Shown: positions 8,178-17,610 of the stretch, piece after piece | Layout: every line of letters begins with the position of its first letter | Numbering within the stretch: position 1 is the stretch's first letter | Assembly: GCA_002256435.1 (NCBI GenBank) | Contig: NKJC01000002.1 | Coordinates: 1 to 64,000 of the forward strand | Source: Chitinophagaceae bacterium BSSC1 | Lineage (GTDB): Bacteria > Bacteroidota > Bacteroidia > Chitinophagales > Chitinophagaceae | DNA length: 64,000 bases | Direction: 5' to 3' | The notes under the pieces: generated by a model | Databases searched by the model: none | Seen by the model: only the letters and a program-made list of their open reading frames with translations | Told to the model about the DNA's origin: nothing | Program-made: the position numbers and the translations under genes

Positions 8178-9332
8178 ATGAACCAAATATCCAAGCACTT
8201 TGATGTAATTATAGTAGGAGCAGGCCCTGCAGGAGCTTCCTGTGCTATAGCACTACAAAATACCAACTTAAATATTTTATTACTAGATAAACATAGCTTT
8301 TCCAGAGATAAAGTATGTGGTGATGCAATTGGTGGAAGATCCATTAAGTTATTGGAAAAAATAGCTCCCGATTTTGTCAGTGAATTGAGAAGCTTTGGAA
8401 AAAAGGAATTTATTTCTACAACTAGGGTTTTTATAGACAATTACAAACCCTTTAATCTTTATTGGAAAAACGAATCCTATTGTATAAAGAGAGTTGATTT
8501 TGATGCTTTGTTACTCAAACATGCTGTTCAATCAGGAAAGCGCCTCCATTTTCAAGATAATTTTAAAGTAGATACGGTAATTCAAGAAGACACCACCATC
8601 ATCATTGGTAACAAAAGTTCTAATACCTATTGTAGTGCCAATATGATTATTGCGGCCGATGGTTCACAGTCTTTTTTTGCCAAACAATTAATTGATTTAA
8701 AACTAGACAATCATAATTTCTCAGCCGCTGTTCGTGCCTACTATTCTAATGTTGCTGGCAATTTACCTAACCAAACAGAAGTACATATTTATAAAAATAT
8801 CCTTCCTGGTTATTTATGGGTTTTTCCATTGGGGCATAATCTAACCAATGTTGGTCTAGGTATGTTGAGTGATCAAGTTGCCAAACGTAAATTTGATTTA
8901 AAGCAGAGCCTAAAAGAAAATTTACTTCATCATCCCAATTTGAAAGACCGTTTTAAAGACGCCCATTTAGAAACTGATGTAAAAGGTTTTGGACTGGCAT
9001 TGGGTTCTAGAAAACTCACCTATTATGGCAATCGTTTTTTATTAATTGGCGATGCTGCTTCCCTAATTGACCCCAAATCAGGAGATGGTATAAGCAATGC
9101 CATTGAAAGTGGAATGATAGCTGCCACAACCATTATCCATGCCCATCAACAACAGGATTTTAGCAAGAATGTCTTGGTTAAATACCAAAATGACCTAACC
9201 AAGAAACTAGGGAAGGAATTACGGAACAGCACCATTATTCTTAGGGTTATTACTTATCTACCATTCCTAATTCCCATTGTGCCTTTTTTAATGAGAAGCA
9301 AATGGCTAACCAATATTGCCAGAAGATTCTAA
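8178..9332 (+). CDS. FAD-dependent geranylgeranyl-reductase-like oxidoreductase
   Basis: The 384-residue protein starts with a dinucleotide-binding fold (FDVIIVGAGPAGASCA, about residues 8-23) and has the CGDAIGGRS motif that marks geranylgeranyl reductase-type flavoproteins, followed by a second FAD motif LLIGDAASLIDPKSGDGISNA near residue 290. Members reduce isoprenoid double bonds or act as related flavin monooxygenases or dehydrogenases. A C-terminal hydrophobic segment (VITYLPFLIPIVPFLM) may bring it to the membrane. The cupin gene begins 23 bases downstream and the VanZ-like gene follows, so the three may form an operon. The exact lipid or pigment substrate is not clear. Confidence 0.85.
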   Translation: MNQISKHFDVIIVGAGPAGASCAIALQNTNLNILLLDKHSFSRDKVCGDAIGGRSIKLLEKIAPDFVSELRSFGKKEFISTTRVFIDNYKPFNLYWKNESYCIKRVDFDALLLKHAVQSGKRLHFQDNFKVDTVIQEDTTIIIGNKSSNTYCSANMIIAADGSQSFFAKQLIDLKLDNHNFSAAVRAYYSNVAGNLPNQTEVHIYKNILPGYLWVFPLGHNLTNVGLGMLSDQVAKRKFDLKQSLKENLLHHPNLKDRFKDAHLETDVKGFGLALGSRKLTYYGNRFLLIGDAASLIDPKSGDGISNAIESGMIAATTIIHAHQQQDFSKNVLVKYQNDLTKKLGKELRNSTIILRVITYLPFLIPIVPFLMRSKWLTNIARRF

Positions 9333-9354
9333 TTTTTTATTTAAAATCTCAATT

Positions 9355-9732
9355 ATGACTCAGACTCCAACATCCATTAACATAGCACAGAAATTCTCAC
9401 TCTTTGATGCTCTCTGGACACCACATATTATTGGAGAACTAAATGGACAGTATGTAAAGCTCTGTAAACTCAAAGATGATTTTGTTTGGCATAGCCATGA
9501 TAATGAAGATGAATTATTCATGGTCTTTAAAGGAACCTTACTCATGGACTTCCGAGACGGCACCACCGTTTCAGTGAATGAAGGAGAAATTCTAATAGTA
9601 CCAAAAGGAGTGGAACACAGACCCCATACAAATGGCGATACCGTGTTCAATTTATTATTTGAGCCCAAGTCTACCCAGCATACCGGAGAAGAAGAAACAG
9701 ATATGACTGTGAAGGAAATTGGATGGATCTAA
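9355..9732 (+). CDS. Small cupin-domain protein
   Basis: The 125-residue protein starting at the ATG at 9355 is a single cupin barrel. Motif 1 appears as WHSHDNEDELFMVFKG, with the two His and the Glu that bind metal, and motif 2 as VPKGVEHRPHTNG with a third His. An upstream TTG at 9316 lies inside the previous gene and is not needed. Single-domain cupins of this type serve as isomerases, dioxygenases or regulators; nothing here decides which. It follows the flavoprotein closely and its end lies 10 bases before the VanZ-like start. Confidence 0.85.
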   Translation: MTQTPTSINIAQKFSLFDALWTPHIIGELNGQYVKLCKLKDDFVWHSHDNEDELFMVFKGTLLMDFRDGTTVSVNEGEILIVPKGVEHRPHTNGDTVFNLLFEPKSTQHTGEEETDMTVKEIGWI

Positions 9733-9742
9733 AATCAAGCAA

Positions 9743-10099
9743 ATGCCTAAAACCCTCCTAACCATTCTAGCCATAATTCTATCAGTAATTGGCTTCATGA
9801 TCAAACTACCATCTGTCTTTCATCATTACGATAAAGAACTTCATGTTGCATTCTACTTTCTTGCGGCTGGATTTCTAAATATACTCTATGGCAAAAATCT
9901 AACTACCCATATATTCATCTTCTTTGTCCTGCTTGGTTTTGGTATTGCCATTGAATATGCCCAGGCGTATAGTAATATCCTTTTGCACAAACGCATTCAT
10001 GGGCGTTTTGATATAGAAGACGTTAAAGCCAATACCAAGGGATTGATAGCATTTAGTGTCTTATGGATTCCTTACTTTTTTTTAAAACCATCTCGTTAG
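9743..10099 (+). CDS. VanZ-like small membrane protein
   Basis: The 118-residue protein has four hydrophobic segments (about residues 3-20, 28-47, 52-70 and 95-113). Between them are DKELHVAFYFLAAG and a later EYAQAY and IHGRFDIEDVKANTKG block, where the Asp/Asn cluster matches the VanZ-like pattern. VanZ-like proteins are found widely and most have no tie to glycopeptide resistance. The ATG at 9743 is taken; an earlier TTG would overlap the cupin gene. It probably belongs to the same transcript as the cupin gene. Confidence 0.75.
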   Translation: MPKTLLTILAIILSVIGFMIKLPSVFHHYDKELHVAFYFLAAGFLNILYGKNLTTHIFIFFVLLGFGIAIEYAQAYSNILLHKRIHGRFDIEDVKANTKGLIAFSVLWIPYFFLKPSR

Positions 10100-10159
10100 C
10101 CTGATTAGATTTCCCCAATCCCCTCATCTAACGTAAATTCATGCTCCATTCTAGCAAGC

Positions 10160-13100
10160 ATGAAAAAAACAGCCAAAACAAGTTCACAGCTGCTCTTAGC
10201 CGCCGCATTGTTTACCGTATCGGCGAGAGCCCAAAATCAAAACCGTGATTATCCCATACAGCCCGTGACTTTTAACCATGTTCACGTGCATGATCAGTTT
10301 TGGGCCCCACGTATAGACATTAACGCAGACATTACCATTCCTTATGTATTGCAGAAATGCCGCGAACAGGGACGCATAGACAATTTCTTAAAAGCTGCTG
10401 GTAAAAAGGATCCAACCAATATTACCGAATACCCTTTTGACGATACAGATATCTATAAGCTCATTGAAGGCGCTTCTTATTCCTTGCAGGTAAAACCCAA
10501 TCCTTCACTGGAGCGCAGCATTGATACCCTCATAGGCATCATAGCCGACGCTCAAGAACCCGATGGTTATCTCTACACTTTTAGAACCATGAAGCCCCAG
10601 AAGCTGCATCCTTGGATAGGAGCTAAGCGCTGGGAAAAAGATCCAGACCTAAGCCACGAATTGTACAATTGTGGGCATTTATACGAAGCCGCCACTGCGC
10701 ATTTTATTTCTACTGGCAAGAAAACATTGTTAAATATTGCCACTAAAAACGCTGACTTATTGGTCAAAGATTTTGGCCCAGGCAAAGCCACTTATTTTCC
10801 TGGTCACCAAGTAGTAGAAATGGGGCTGGCGCGATTGTATAGAGTAACAGGCAAACAAGCCTACTTAGACTTGGCCAAATTCTTTTTAGACACCAGGGGC
10901 AAGGGTGCGGGTAAGTATTCAGAATACAACCAATCACAAAAGCCTGTAACAGAACAACACGAAGCCGTTGGCCACGCAGTACGTGCAGCTTATATGTATA
11001 CGGGCATGGCCGATGTGGCAGCCTTAACAGGCGATGCCTCTTATATAAAAGCCATTGACGATATCTGGACAGATGTTGTGAGTAAGAAAATGTACCTGAC
11101 TGGTGGCATTGGCGCTACTGGTGCTGGTGAAGCATTTGGCGCGGCTTATCACTTACCCAATATGAGTGCTTATGCAGAAACCTGTGCATCTATTGCCAAT
11201 GTGTATTGGAATAACCGTATGTTTTTATTGCATGGTGATGCTAGTTATATAGACGTGATGGAGCGGGTCTTGTACAATGGATTATTGTCTGGTGTTTCTC
11301 AAAGTGGTACCAAATTCTTTTATCCCAATCCATTGGCTTCCATGGGTCAGCACCAACGCAGTGCCTGGTTTGGATGTGCTTGTTGCATTTCAAATATGAC
11401 CAGGTTCATGCCATCCGTACCAGGATATGTGTATGCCCAAAATGCCAATAACCTCTATGTCAATCTCTTTATGTCTAATCAATCAGACATTAAACTGCCT
11501 GCAGGTAAATTGAGCATTGCACAAGAAACAGCTTATCCATGGAAGGGTAAAGTGACCATGAAAATTGATCCATCTAAGTCAATGGATTTTGTTTTGCGTG
11601 TGCGTATTCCAGGTTGGGCTAGACAGGAAGCGGTACCAAGTAATTTATATCGCTTTGCGGATAGCCGCGCTACAGCCATTCCTATAAGCATTAATGGAAA
11701 AGAAGTTTCCTATACCATTGAAAAAGGATACGCGGTATTTAGCCGTACTTGGAAAAAAGGAGATCTAGTTGAAATGGATCTACCCATGGAAATTGAAAAA
11801 GTATTGGCCAATGAAAACGTAAAAGAAGACAAGGGTAGATTTGCTTTTCAAAAAGGGCCACTGGTTTATTGTTTAGAAGGGCCAGATAACCAAGGCGGAA
11901 CGGTACAGAATATTGTCATGAGTAAAGAAGCAGCTGTTTCTGAAAACTATGAGCAACAATTACTCAATGGTGTTTTGGTATTAAGTGGGGAAGGGTTTGC
12001 TACCAAAAGACAGGTTGCTAGTACTGAATTGCAAACAACGCCTTTACAAGCCAAAGCCATTCCTTATTATGCTTGGAATAACCGTGAAGCTTCTGAAATG
12101 CAGGTCTGGATTCCTTTTGAAACATCCGCTGCAAGACCAAGCCCAGCTGCTACCATTGCTTCTAAGAGTATGGTATCCGCTTCTATTAACAACAAAAGAA
12201 TGTTGTCTGCTTTGAATGACCAATTTGAACCGGCTTCTTCTGAAGATAAATCAGGTTTGTATATGCATTGGTGGCCCAAGAAAGACACCAAGGAATGGAT
12301 CCAATATGATTTTGACAAAGCCTATACCGTGTCTGAATCCAAAGTGTATTGGTATGACGATGCGCCTTTTGGTGGTTGCAGAATTCCAGCAAACTATACC
12401 ATCTTGTATAAGCAGGGCGATGATTGGGTTCCTGTTAAAAATTTGACGCCATATGCTCCTGTAAAAGACAAATACGATGTGCTGAAATTTGAACCTGTTA
12501 GTACCACGGCCATTCGCATGGAAATTCAATTGCCCAAAGATCATGCAACAGGTGTACACGAGTGGATAGTACAAAATCCACGTCCAGAAAGAAAGCAGGA
12601 AGAATTACCAAAGTTTGCCGAGAACTATCCCCAATTATACAATGCATTTTTAACTAGTGTAGCGGATGCTAAACTAAGTACAAGTATTGGTGTTTTACCA
12701 ACACTACCTAGTTATTTAAATGGAACATACACAGGTATTCAACAAGGCCCAGCTGTACGGGTGATCTGGCCCACACCAATTGATAATAGTTCTGTACTTA
12801 AACCCGGAACCTATACCATTGAAGGCCGTGTTCCCGGCACCACATTAAAACCCAAAGCCATTGTAACAGTAAACGCAAGTGTTGGTCAGTTAGCATCGCC
12901 GAAGGCAAAATTGGTTCCTTTTAATTTGAACCAGGTTTCTTTGAATTCTAATGCGCTTGGTCAACAAACAAAATTTACAGAGAACAGGGATAAGTTTGTT
13001 CAAACCTTGGCTAAAACTGATCCAAATGCTTTTTTATACATGTTCCGTCATGCATTTGGTCAGCCACAACCTGCGGGTACTAAGGCTTTAGGAGTTTGGG

Positions 13101-14866
13101 ATAGCAAGGATACCAAATTAAGAGGTCATGCAACAGGTCATTATCTTTCTGCATTGGCTCTGGCTTATGCGGGTACAGGATATGATAAAAACCTTCAAGA
13201 GATATTTGCTCAAAAGATGAATTACATGGTCAATGCCTTGTATGATTTGGCGCAATTATCAGGCAATCCCAAAGATCCAGGTGGCCCCTTTGTGGCCGAT
13301 GCTAGATTGGTACCCATGGGCCCCGGCAAAAAAAGCTATGACTCTCATATTAGTGATGCTGGAATTAGAAACGATTATTGGAATTGGGGCAAGGGCTTTA
13401 TCAGCGCCTATCCGCCAGACCAATTTATTATGTTAGAAGCGGGTGCTAAATATGGTACCCAAACAACACAAATCTGGGCGCCTTATTATACCCTTCACAA
13501 AATCTTAGCTGGCTTAATTGAAATCTATGAAGTGAGTGGCAACAAAAAAGCTTTGGACATTGCTACTGGTATGAGTAATTGGGTTTATGCCCGTTTGAGT
13601 CAGGTTCCTACAGCCACTAGGATCAGCATGTGGAATACTTATATAGCGGGAGAATTTGGAGGCATGAATGAAGTAATGGCGCATATGTACCGGATTACCA
13701 AAGAACCCAATTATTTGAAAACAGCGCAATTGTTTGACAACATCAAAGTATTCTTTGGCGATACCACACATAACAGTGGGCTAGCTAAAAATGTAGACTT
13801 GTTTAGGGGTTTACACGCCAACCAACATATTCCTCAAATGGTGGGTAGTATAGAAACCTATCGTGTTTCTAGTAATCCTGAATATTACCAAGTGGCCAAT
13901 AATTTTTGGCATAAAGCTGTCTATGATTATTCCTATAGCATTGGGGGAGTAGCAGGTGCTAGTAATCCCAATAACCCAGAATGTTTTACCAGTGAGCCAG
14001 GTACACTTTATGCAAATGGTCTTTCTGCCGGCGGACAAAATGAAACCTGTGCCACTTACAATATGCTCAAATTGAGTAGTGATTTATTTCAGTATGACCA
14101 GCGCGGTGAATTAATGGATTATTATGAACGCGCTTTATACAATGATATCCTGTCTTCTGTAGCAGAACATAGTGCTGCCAATACCTACCATATTCCACTT
14201 AGACCTGGATCTGAAAAAGATTTTGGCAACCCCAACATGACTGGATTTACTTGTTGTAATGGAACGGCTTTAGAAAGCAATACCAAATTCCAAAACACCA
14301 TCTATTTTAAATCTACCAATGATCAGGCTTTGTATGTGAACTTATTCATTCCTTCTACCCTGAATTGGTTAAGTAAAAAAATTAGTGTAGAACAGAAAAC
14401 CAATTTCCCTCAAGATGACCAAACCCAACTCACCATTAAAGGATCGGGAACATTTGACCTGATGGTGCGTGTTCCTGCTTGGGCTACCAAGGGTTTTATG
14501 GTGAGCATTAATGGAAAGGTTCAAGCTTTAAAAGCCAAGCCCGGTGAATATTTGAATATTGGCAAGAATTGGAAAAACGGGGATGTAATTGCGCTGAAAA
14601 TGCCTTTTCAATTTCATTTAGAACCTTTGATGGATCAGCAAAATATTGCCAGTCTGTTTTACGGCCCTATTTTACTTGCGGCTCAGGAACCTGCAGCTAG
14701 AAAGGATTTTCGCAAAATTGTACTCAATGCCAATGACCTAGGCAAAACCATTCAGGGCAATCCCAAAGACCTGCATTTTAGTATTGATGATGTTCCATTC
14801 AAACCCTTTTATGAAACCTATGGCAGACATTCGGTTTATCTTGATGTAAGCCTTAGTAAGGAATAA
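10160..14866 (+). CDS. Exported tandem GH127/GH146-type beta-L-arabinofuranosidase
   Basis: This 1568-residue protein begins with a signal peptide ending near ARAQN (residue 25). It carries two complete DUF1680-type catalytic modules. Module 1 (about 35-640) has YAETCA with Glu340 and Cys342, then CACC at 406-409. Module 2 (about 925-1560) has NETCATYN with Glu1295 and Cys1297, then TCCNG with Cys1365/Cys1366. In the characterised GH127 enzyme HypBA1 a Glu and three Cys at these places bind zinc, one Cys being the nucleophile. Both sets are kept, so both modules could be active. The linker holds a discoidin-like domain (about 700-800) and a bacterial Ig-like domain (about 850-910, TYTIEGRVPGTTLKPKA). 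It probably removes L-arabinofuranose from plant polymers or glycoproteins, each module perhaps with its own linkage. Confidence 0.9.
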   Translation: MKKTAKTSSQLLLAAALFTVSARAQNQNRDYPIQPVTFNHVHVHDQFWAPRIDINADITIPYVLQKCREQGRIDNFLKAAGKKDPTNITEYPFDDTDIYKLIEGASYSLQVKPNPSLERSIDTLIGIIADAQEPDGYLYTFRTMKPQKLHPWIGAKRWEKDPDLSHELYNCGHLYEAATAHFISTGKKTLLNIATKNADLLVKDFGPGKATYFPGHQVVEMGLARLYRVTGKQAYLDLAKFFLDTRGKGAGKYSEYNQSQKPVTEQHEAVGHAVRAAYMYTGMADVAALTGDASYIKAIDDIWTDVVSKKMYLTGGIGATGAGEAFGAAYHLPNMSAYAETCASIANVYWNNRMFLLHGDASYIDVMERVLYNGLLSGVSQSGTKFFYPNPLASMGQHQRSAWFGCACCISNMTRFMPSVPGYVYAQNANNLYVNLFMSNQSDIKLPAGKLSIAQETAYPWKGKVTMKIDPSKSMDFVLRVRIPGWARQEAVPSNLYRFADSRATAIPISINGKEVSYTIEKGYAVFSRTWKKGDLVEMDLPMEIEKVLANENVKEDKGRFAFQKGPLVYCLEGPDNQGGTVQNIVMSKEAAVSENYEQQLLNGVLVLSGEGFATKRQVASTELQTTPLQAKAIPYYAWNNREASEMQVWIPFETSAARPSPAATIASKSMVSASINNKRMLSALNDQFEPASSEDKSGLYMHWWPKKDTKEWIQYDFDKAYTVSESKVYWYDDAPFGGCRIPANYTILYKQGDDWVPVKNLTPYAPVKDKYDVLKFEPVSTTAIRMEIQLPKDHATGVHEWIVQNPRPERKQEELPKFAENYPQLYNAFLTSVADAKLSTSIGVLPTLPSYLNGTYTGIQQGPAVRVIWPTPIDNSSVLKPGTYTIEGRVPGTTLKPKAIVTVNASVGQLASPKAKLVPFNLNQVSLNSNALGQQTKFTENRDKFVQTLAKTDPNAFLYMFRHAFGQPQPAGTKALGVWDSKDTKLRGHATGHYLSALALAYAGTGYDKNLQEIFAQKMNYMVNALYDLAQLSGNPKDPGGPFVADARLVPMGPGKKSYDSHISDAGIRNDYWNWGKGFISAYPPDQFIMLEAGAKYGTQTTQIWAPYYTLHKILAGLIEIYEVSGNKKALDIATGMSNWVYARLSQVPTATRISMWNTYIAGEFGGMNEVMAHMYRITKEPNYLKTAQLFDNIKVFFGDTTHNSGLAKNVDLFRGLHANQHIPQMVGSIETYRVSSNPEYYQVANNFWHKAVYDYSYSIGGVAGASNPNNPECFTSEPGTLYANGLSAGGQNETCATYNMLKLSSDLFQYDQRGELMDYYERALYNDILSSVAEHSAANTYHIPLRPGSEKDFGNPNMTGFTCCNGTALESNTKFQNTIYFKSTNDQALYVNLFIPSTLNWLSKKISVEQKTNFPQDDQTQLTIKGSGTFDLMVRVPAWATKGFMVSINGKVQALKAKPGEYLNIGKNWKNGDVIALKMPFQFHLEPLMDQQNIASLFYGPILLAAQEPAARKDFRKIVLNANDLGKTIQGNPKDLHFSIDDVPFKPFYETYGRHSVYLDVSLSKE

Positions 14867-14979
14867 TCCATTGTAAAAGGTTTTTAGCCTTTCACAAACT
14901 TAGAACAACCCTTTACTAATTAGGGCTTGTGGGGTAAATATTGAATTTCTATATTGATCAAAATTCAAATTTACCCTAT

Positions 14980-15243
14980 ATGCCTACCCAACAACCATCG
15001 CTCAGTCATAAGAAATGGTTTGAAACCTTGTACATTCTAAATGTGCTATTTATTTTTCTATTGTCCTTTACTGGTGTATTCTCAGGCCCCAATGGTTATT
15101 ACTATATGGGCATCTGCGGTTCCATCACTGTTGGTTTCATTGTTTATTCTTTGATCAAAGGATTCTCTGATTGGAAGCTGATTCTATTGTATTTAATCAT
15201 CGCCCTAATATTAGGAGTTTTGAACTACCTTAATATTGTATAA
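14980..15243 (+). CDS. Small membrane protein, unknown
   Basis: From the ATG at 14980 the product is 87 residues with three hydrophobic segments (LYILNVLFIFLLSFTG, YMGICGSITVGFIVYSLI, LILLYLIIALILGVLNYL). An earlier TTG at 14941 would add only a poorly coding leader. No family is recognised. The next gene starts 9 bases after the stop, so the pair is probably co-transcribed. Confidence 0.65.
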   Translation: MPTQQPSLSHKKWFETLYILNVLFIFLLSFTGVFSGPNGYYYMGICGSITVGFIVYSLIKGFSDWKLILLYLIIALILGVLNYLNIV

Positions 15244-15252
15244 TAACATTTT

Positions 15253-15486
15253 ATGGGAAACCTTGGTTATCAAGAATTATTATTATTTGTAGTTTTTTTT
15301 CTTCTTTTTTATTTTGTAGTAAAAAGGGTAATTGTTTGGTTATTTGGGATTAATAAAAGAGATAGATATGCTGAAGCCCAAATTCGCTTGCTCATGCATA
15401 TTGCCGCCAAACAAGGCGTAGACCCTGATAAAATTGCAGAAATTGTGGCAGAGGCAGATCTGCCTAACTTTAAAAAAAATGATTAA
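15253..15486 (+). CDS. Small single-pass membrane protein, unknown
   Basis: The 77-residue product has one strong hydrophobic segment at about residues 8-30 (LLLFVVFFLLFYFVVKRVIVW) and then a charged, amphipathic cytoplasmic tail with AEAQIRLLMHIAAKQGVDPDKIAEIV. The tail has the look of a helical hairpin that could bind a partner. It is packed between two other small genes. The function is unknown. Confidence 0.65.
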   Translation: MGNLGYQELLLFVVFFLLFYFVVKRVIVWLFGINKRDRYAEAQIRLLMHIAAKQGVDPDKIAEIVAEADLPNFKKND

Positions 15487-15513
15487 ATAGAACTGTAAAT
15501 CCATCTCTTGGGC

Positions 15514-15954
15514 ATGAAATTATTTTTCTCTCTACTTACAATTTGCTTTTGTCTTACTGCACAAAGCCAAGAGAAAATTTTTCATTATGAGGGAAATGAT
15601 TCTATTGGTGTTTATAATTTTATTCAAACTGAAATCAATAAGAAGGAAATAGGCAGTTTTGAATACAAATTGTATTCAGATACCAACCAAGTCTATTCAA
15701 AAATCATTATTAAGAATTTTTATCCAAAAGAAGAACCAAGCAAAGTTTGGTCTATTATTTCCAAAATTGATTACGGTAACAAATCCACTGTTTTAAGAAA
15801 GTCTTATTGGAAAACCAATAACCTTGGAACTGTATGTATGTGTAATGTCTGGTTCAAGAAAAGAGGCCGAATTGGTTCACTTGAAACCTATCATCCCCGT
15901 TGTGAAAAGATCAAACTCAATTGTGATAGCCAGGGCAGATTTGCAACTAGATAA
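15514..15954 (+). CDS. Exported protein of unknown function
   Basis: The ATG at 15514 starts a signal peptide (MKLFFSLLTICFCLTAQSQ). The 146-residue product has a beta-rich mature part (EKIFHYEGNDSIGVYNF, KKEIGSFEYKLYSD) with four cysteines in the C-terminal third (CMCNVW, PRCEKIKLNCD) that may form disulfides. No family is recognised. It lies between small membrane protein genes and the carboxylesterase, on the same strand. Confidence 0.65.
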   Translation: MKLFFSLLTICFCLTAQSQEKIFHYEGNDSIGVYNFIQTEINKKEIGSFEYKLYSDTNQVYSKIIIKNFYPKEEPSKVWSIISKIDYGNKSTVLRKSYWKTNNLGTVCMCNVWFKKRGRIGSLETYHPRCEKIKLNCDSQGRFATR

Positions 15955-16009
15955 TAAGGTCGCTTGTTCTTACTCTTTTTTATTAATAACTTAGGTGAAA
16001 CGCTTGCAT

Positions 16010-17497
16010 ATGAAACTTTTGATTTCACTATTGCTGCTCACCCTAACAGCCCAATCCCAAACCCTCAATATTAGTAATGGCAAAATCCAAGGCTCCCAAC
16101 ACAATGGGATTGCTATATTTAAAGGAATCCCCTTTGCGGCCCCTCCAATAGGGAATCTCAGATGGAAAGCACCACAGCCCGCAGCAAACTGGACAGGCGT
16201 CAAAAACTGCACTAGTTTCTCAGCAAGTCCCATTCAAAATAAACCAGCCCCATTCTATTGCTGGTCAGAAGAATTTATAGCAAAGCCTGAACCTTTGAGT
16301 GAAGACTGTTTGTATCTAAACGTTTGGTCTAGTGAAAAGAAACAGCAACCCGTTTTTGTTTGGATCTATGGAGGTGGATTAAATAGTGGATCAGCCAATT
16401 GTGCTATTTATGATGGCGAAGAAATGGCCAAAAAGGGAGTGGTTTTTGTGAGCATTAATTATCGCGTTGGCGTGTTGGGTTTTATGGCGCATCCAGAACT
16501 AACCAAGGAAGCTGGCACATCTGGCAACTATGGTTTTCTGGATCAAATTGCGGCACTAAAATGGATTCAACAAAATATTGCAGCCTTTGGAGGAGACCCT
16601 AATAATGTAACTATTGCTGGGCAATCTGCTGGCGCCTTTAGTGTAACTGCTATAATTACATCGCCTTTGGCAAAGGGTTTATTTCACAAAGCCATTGCAC
16701 AGAGTGGTGGATTGTTTTCAAAAATGAGTTTGCAAAATCTGGAACAAGCAGAAGCCCAAGGCATAAAATTGATGCAAAAAGCCAATGCCCAATCCATTGC
16801 TGATCTCCGCAAGAAAACAGCGCTTGAATTGCAGCAATTAAGCCAGCAAGCTGGTATTGGTGGATTTGGTACCACCCTTGACGGATACATGCTTCCAAAA
16901 GACCTCAAAGGATTTTTTCAGCAAGGTCTTCAAAACCAGACACCCATTTTAACAGGTTGGGTTACGGGCGATGGTAGTTTTCTGGGCAACCAATCAGTAA
17001 CAGTAGAAGCTTATGAAAAAGACGCTCAGAAATACGGAACCCAAGCTGCCAATTTCTTAAGTCTTTTTCCTGCCACTAATCCTGAGCAAGTAAAAGAGCA
17101 ACAACAAAAATTGACCTTGCTTGGCTTTGCGGGTTTGCCTGCTCATTTGATGGCGCGATATAATCCGCAAAACAGCTATCTCTATGAATTTGCCCATGTT
17201 CCCACAGACAAACCAGGATTCCCCAATTATGGCGCCTTCCATACCTCAGATGTGCCGTATGCTTTGCACACATTACATACCTGGAATAGGCCATGGAAAC
17301 CCATTGACCTAGAACTGGAAAATACAATCTCTTCTTACTGGGTCAATTTTGCCAAAACCGGTAATCCCAATGGCGGCAATCTTCCTGAATGGAAACCCTA
17401 TGAAAAGGGATATGGCAATATTATGATTCTTGGTGATCAAGTAAATTTGAAAGCGGGTTATTTACAAAAGGAATTGGCGTTTTTGGAACAATACTAA
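16010..17497 (+). CDS. Exported type-B carboxylesterase
   Basis: The ATG at 16010 starts a signal peptide (MKLLISLLLLTLTAQSQ) and is preferred over a GTG at 15995. The 495-residue protein shows the type-B signature SEDCLYLNVW, the oxyanion stretch VWIYGGGLNSG, the nucleophile elbow GQSAGAFSV with Ser206, and the catalytic His411 in GAFHTSDVPY. The acid is expected in the intervening region. The family hydrolyses carboxylic esters, here outside the cytoplasm; para-nitrobenzyl esterase and feruloyl-type activities are possible. After the stop, AATACC/GGTATT (17528-17547) could form a weak hairpin. Confidence 0.9.
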   Translation: MKLLISLLLLTLTAQSQTLNISNGKIQGSQHNGIAIFKGIPFAAPPIGNLRWKAPQPAANWTGVKNCTSFSASPIQNKPAPFYCWSEEFIAKPEPLSEDCLYLNVWSSEKKQQPVFVWIYGGGLNSGSANCAIYDGEEMAKKGVVFVSINYRVGVLGFMAHPELTKEAGTSGNYGFLDQIAALKWIQQNIAAFGGDPNNVTIAGQSAGAFSVTAIITSPLAKGLFHKAIAQSGGLFSKMSLQNLEQAEAQGIKLMQKANAQSIADLRKKTALELQQLSQQAGIGGFGTTLDGYMLPKDLKGFFQQGLQNQTPILTGWVTGDGSFLGNQSVTVEAYEKDAQKYGTQAANFLSLFPATNPEQVKEQQQKLTLLGFAGLPAHLMARYNPQNSYLYEFAHVPTDKPGFPNYGAFHTSDVPYALHTLHTWNRPWKPIDLELENTISSYWVNFAKTGNPNGGNLPEWKPYEKGYGNIMILGDQVNLKAGYLQKELAFLEQY

Positions 17498-17610
17498 ACC
17501 ATTATAACCTTCATCTTCTAATTTGTAAATACCCTCTTCACGGTATTCCTAACCATTTTGTGTTTAATATTTTCACCATTGATTGATATAACAATTAATC
17601 AATTGATGTT

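Noticed and set aside
9719..9742. Longer TTG start for the VanZ-like gene that overlaps the cupin gene
   Set aside because: The ATG at 9743 gives a standard N-terminus; the added eight residues look like translated cupin sequence.
12251..12574. Antisense open frames inside the GH127 gene
   Set aside because: Composition and lack of any domain show them to be shadows of the long coding frame.
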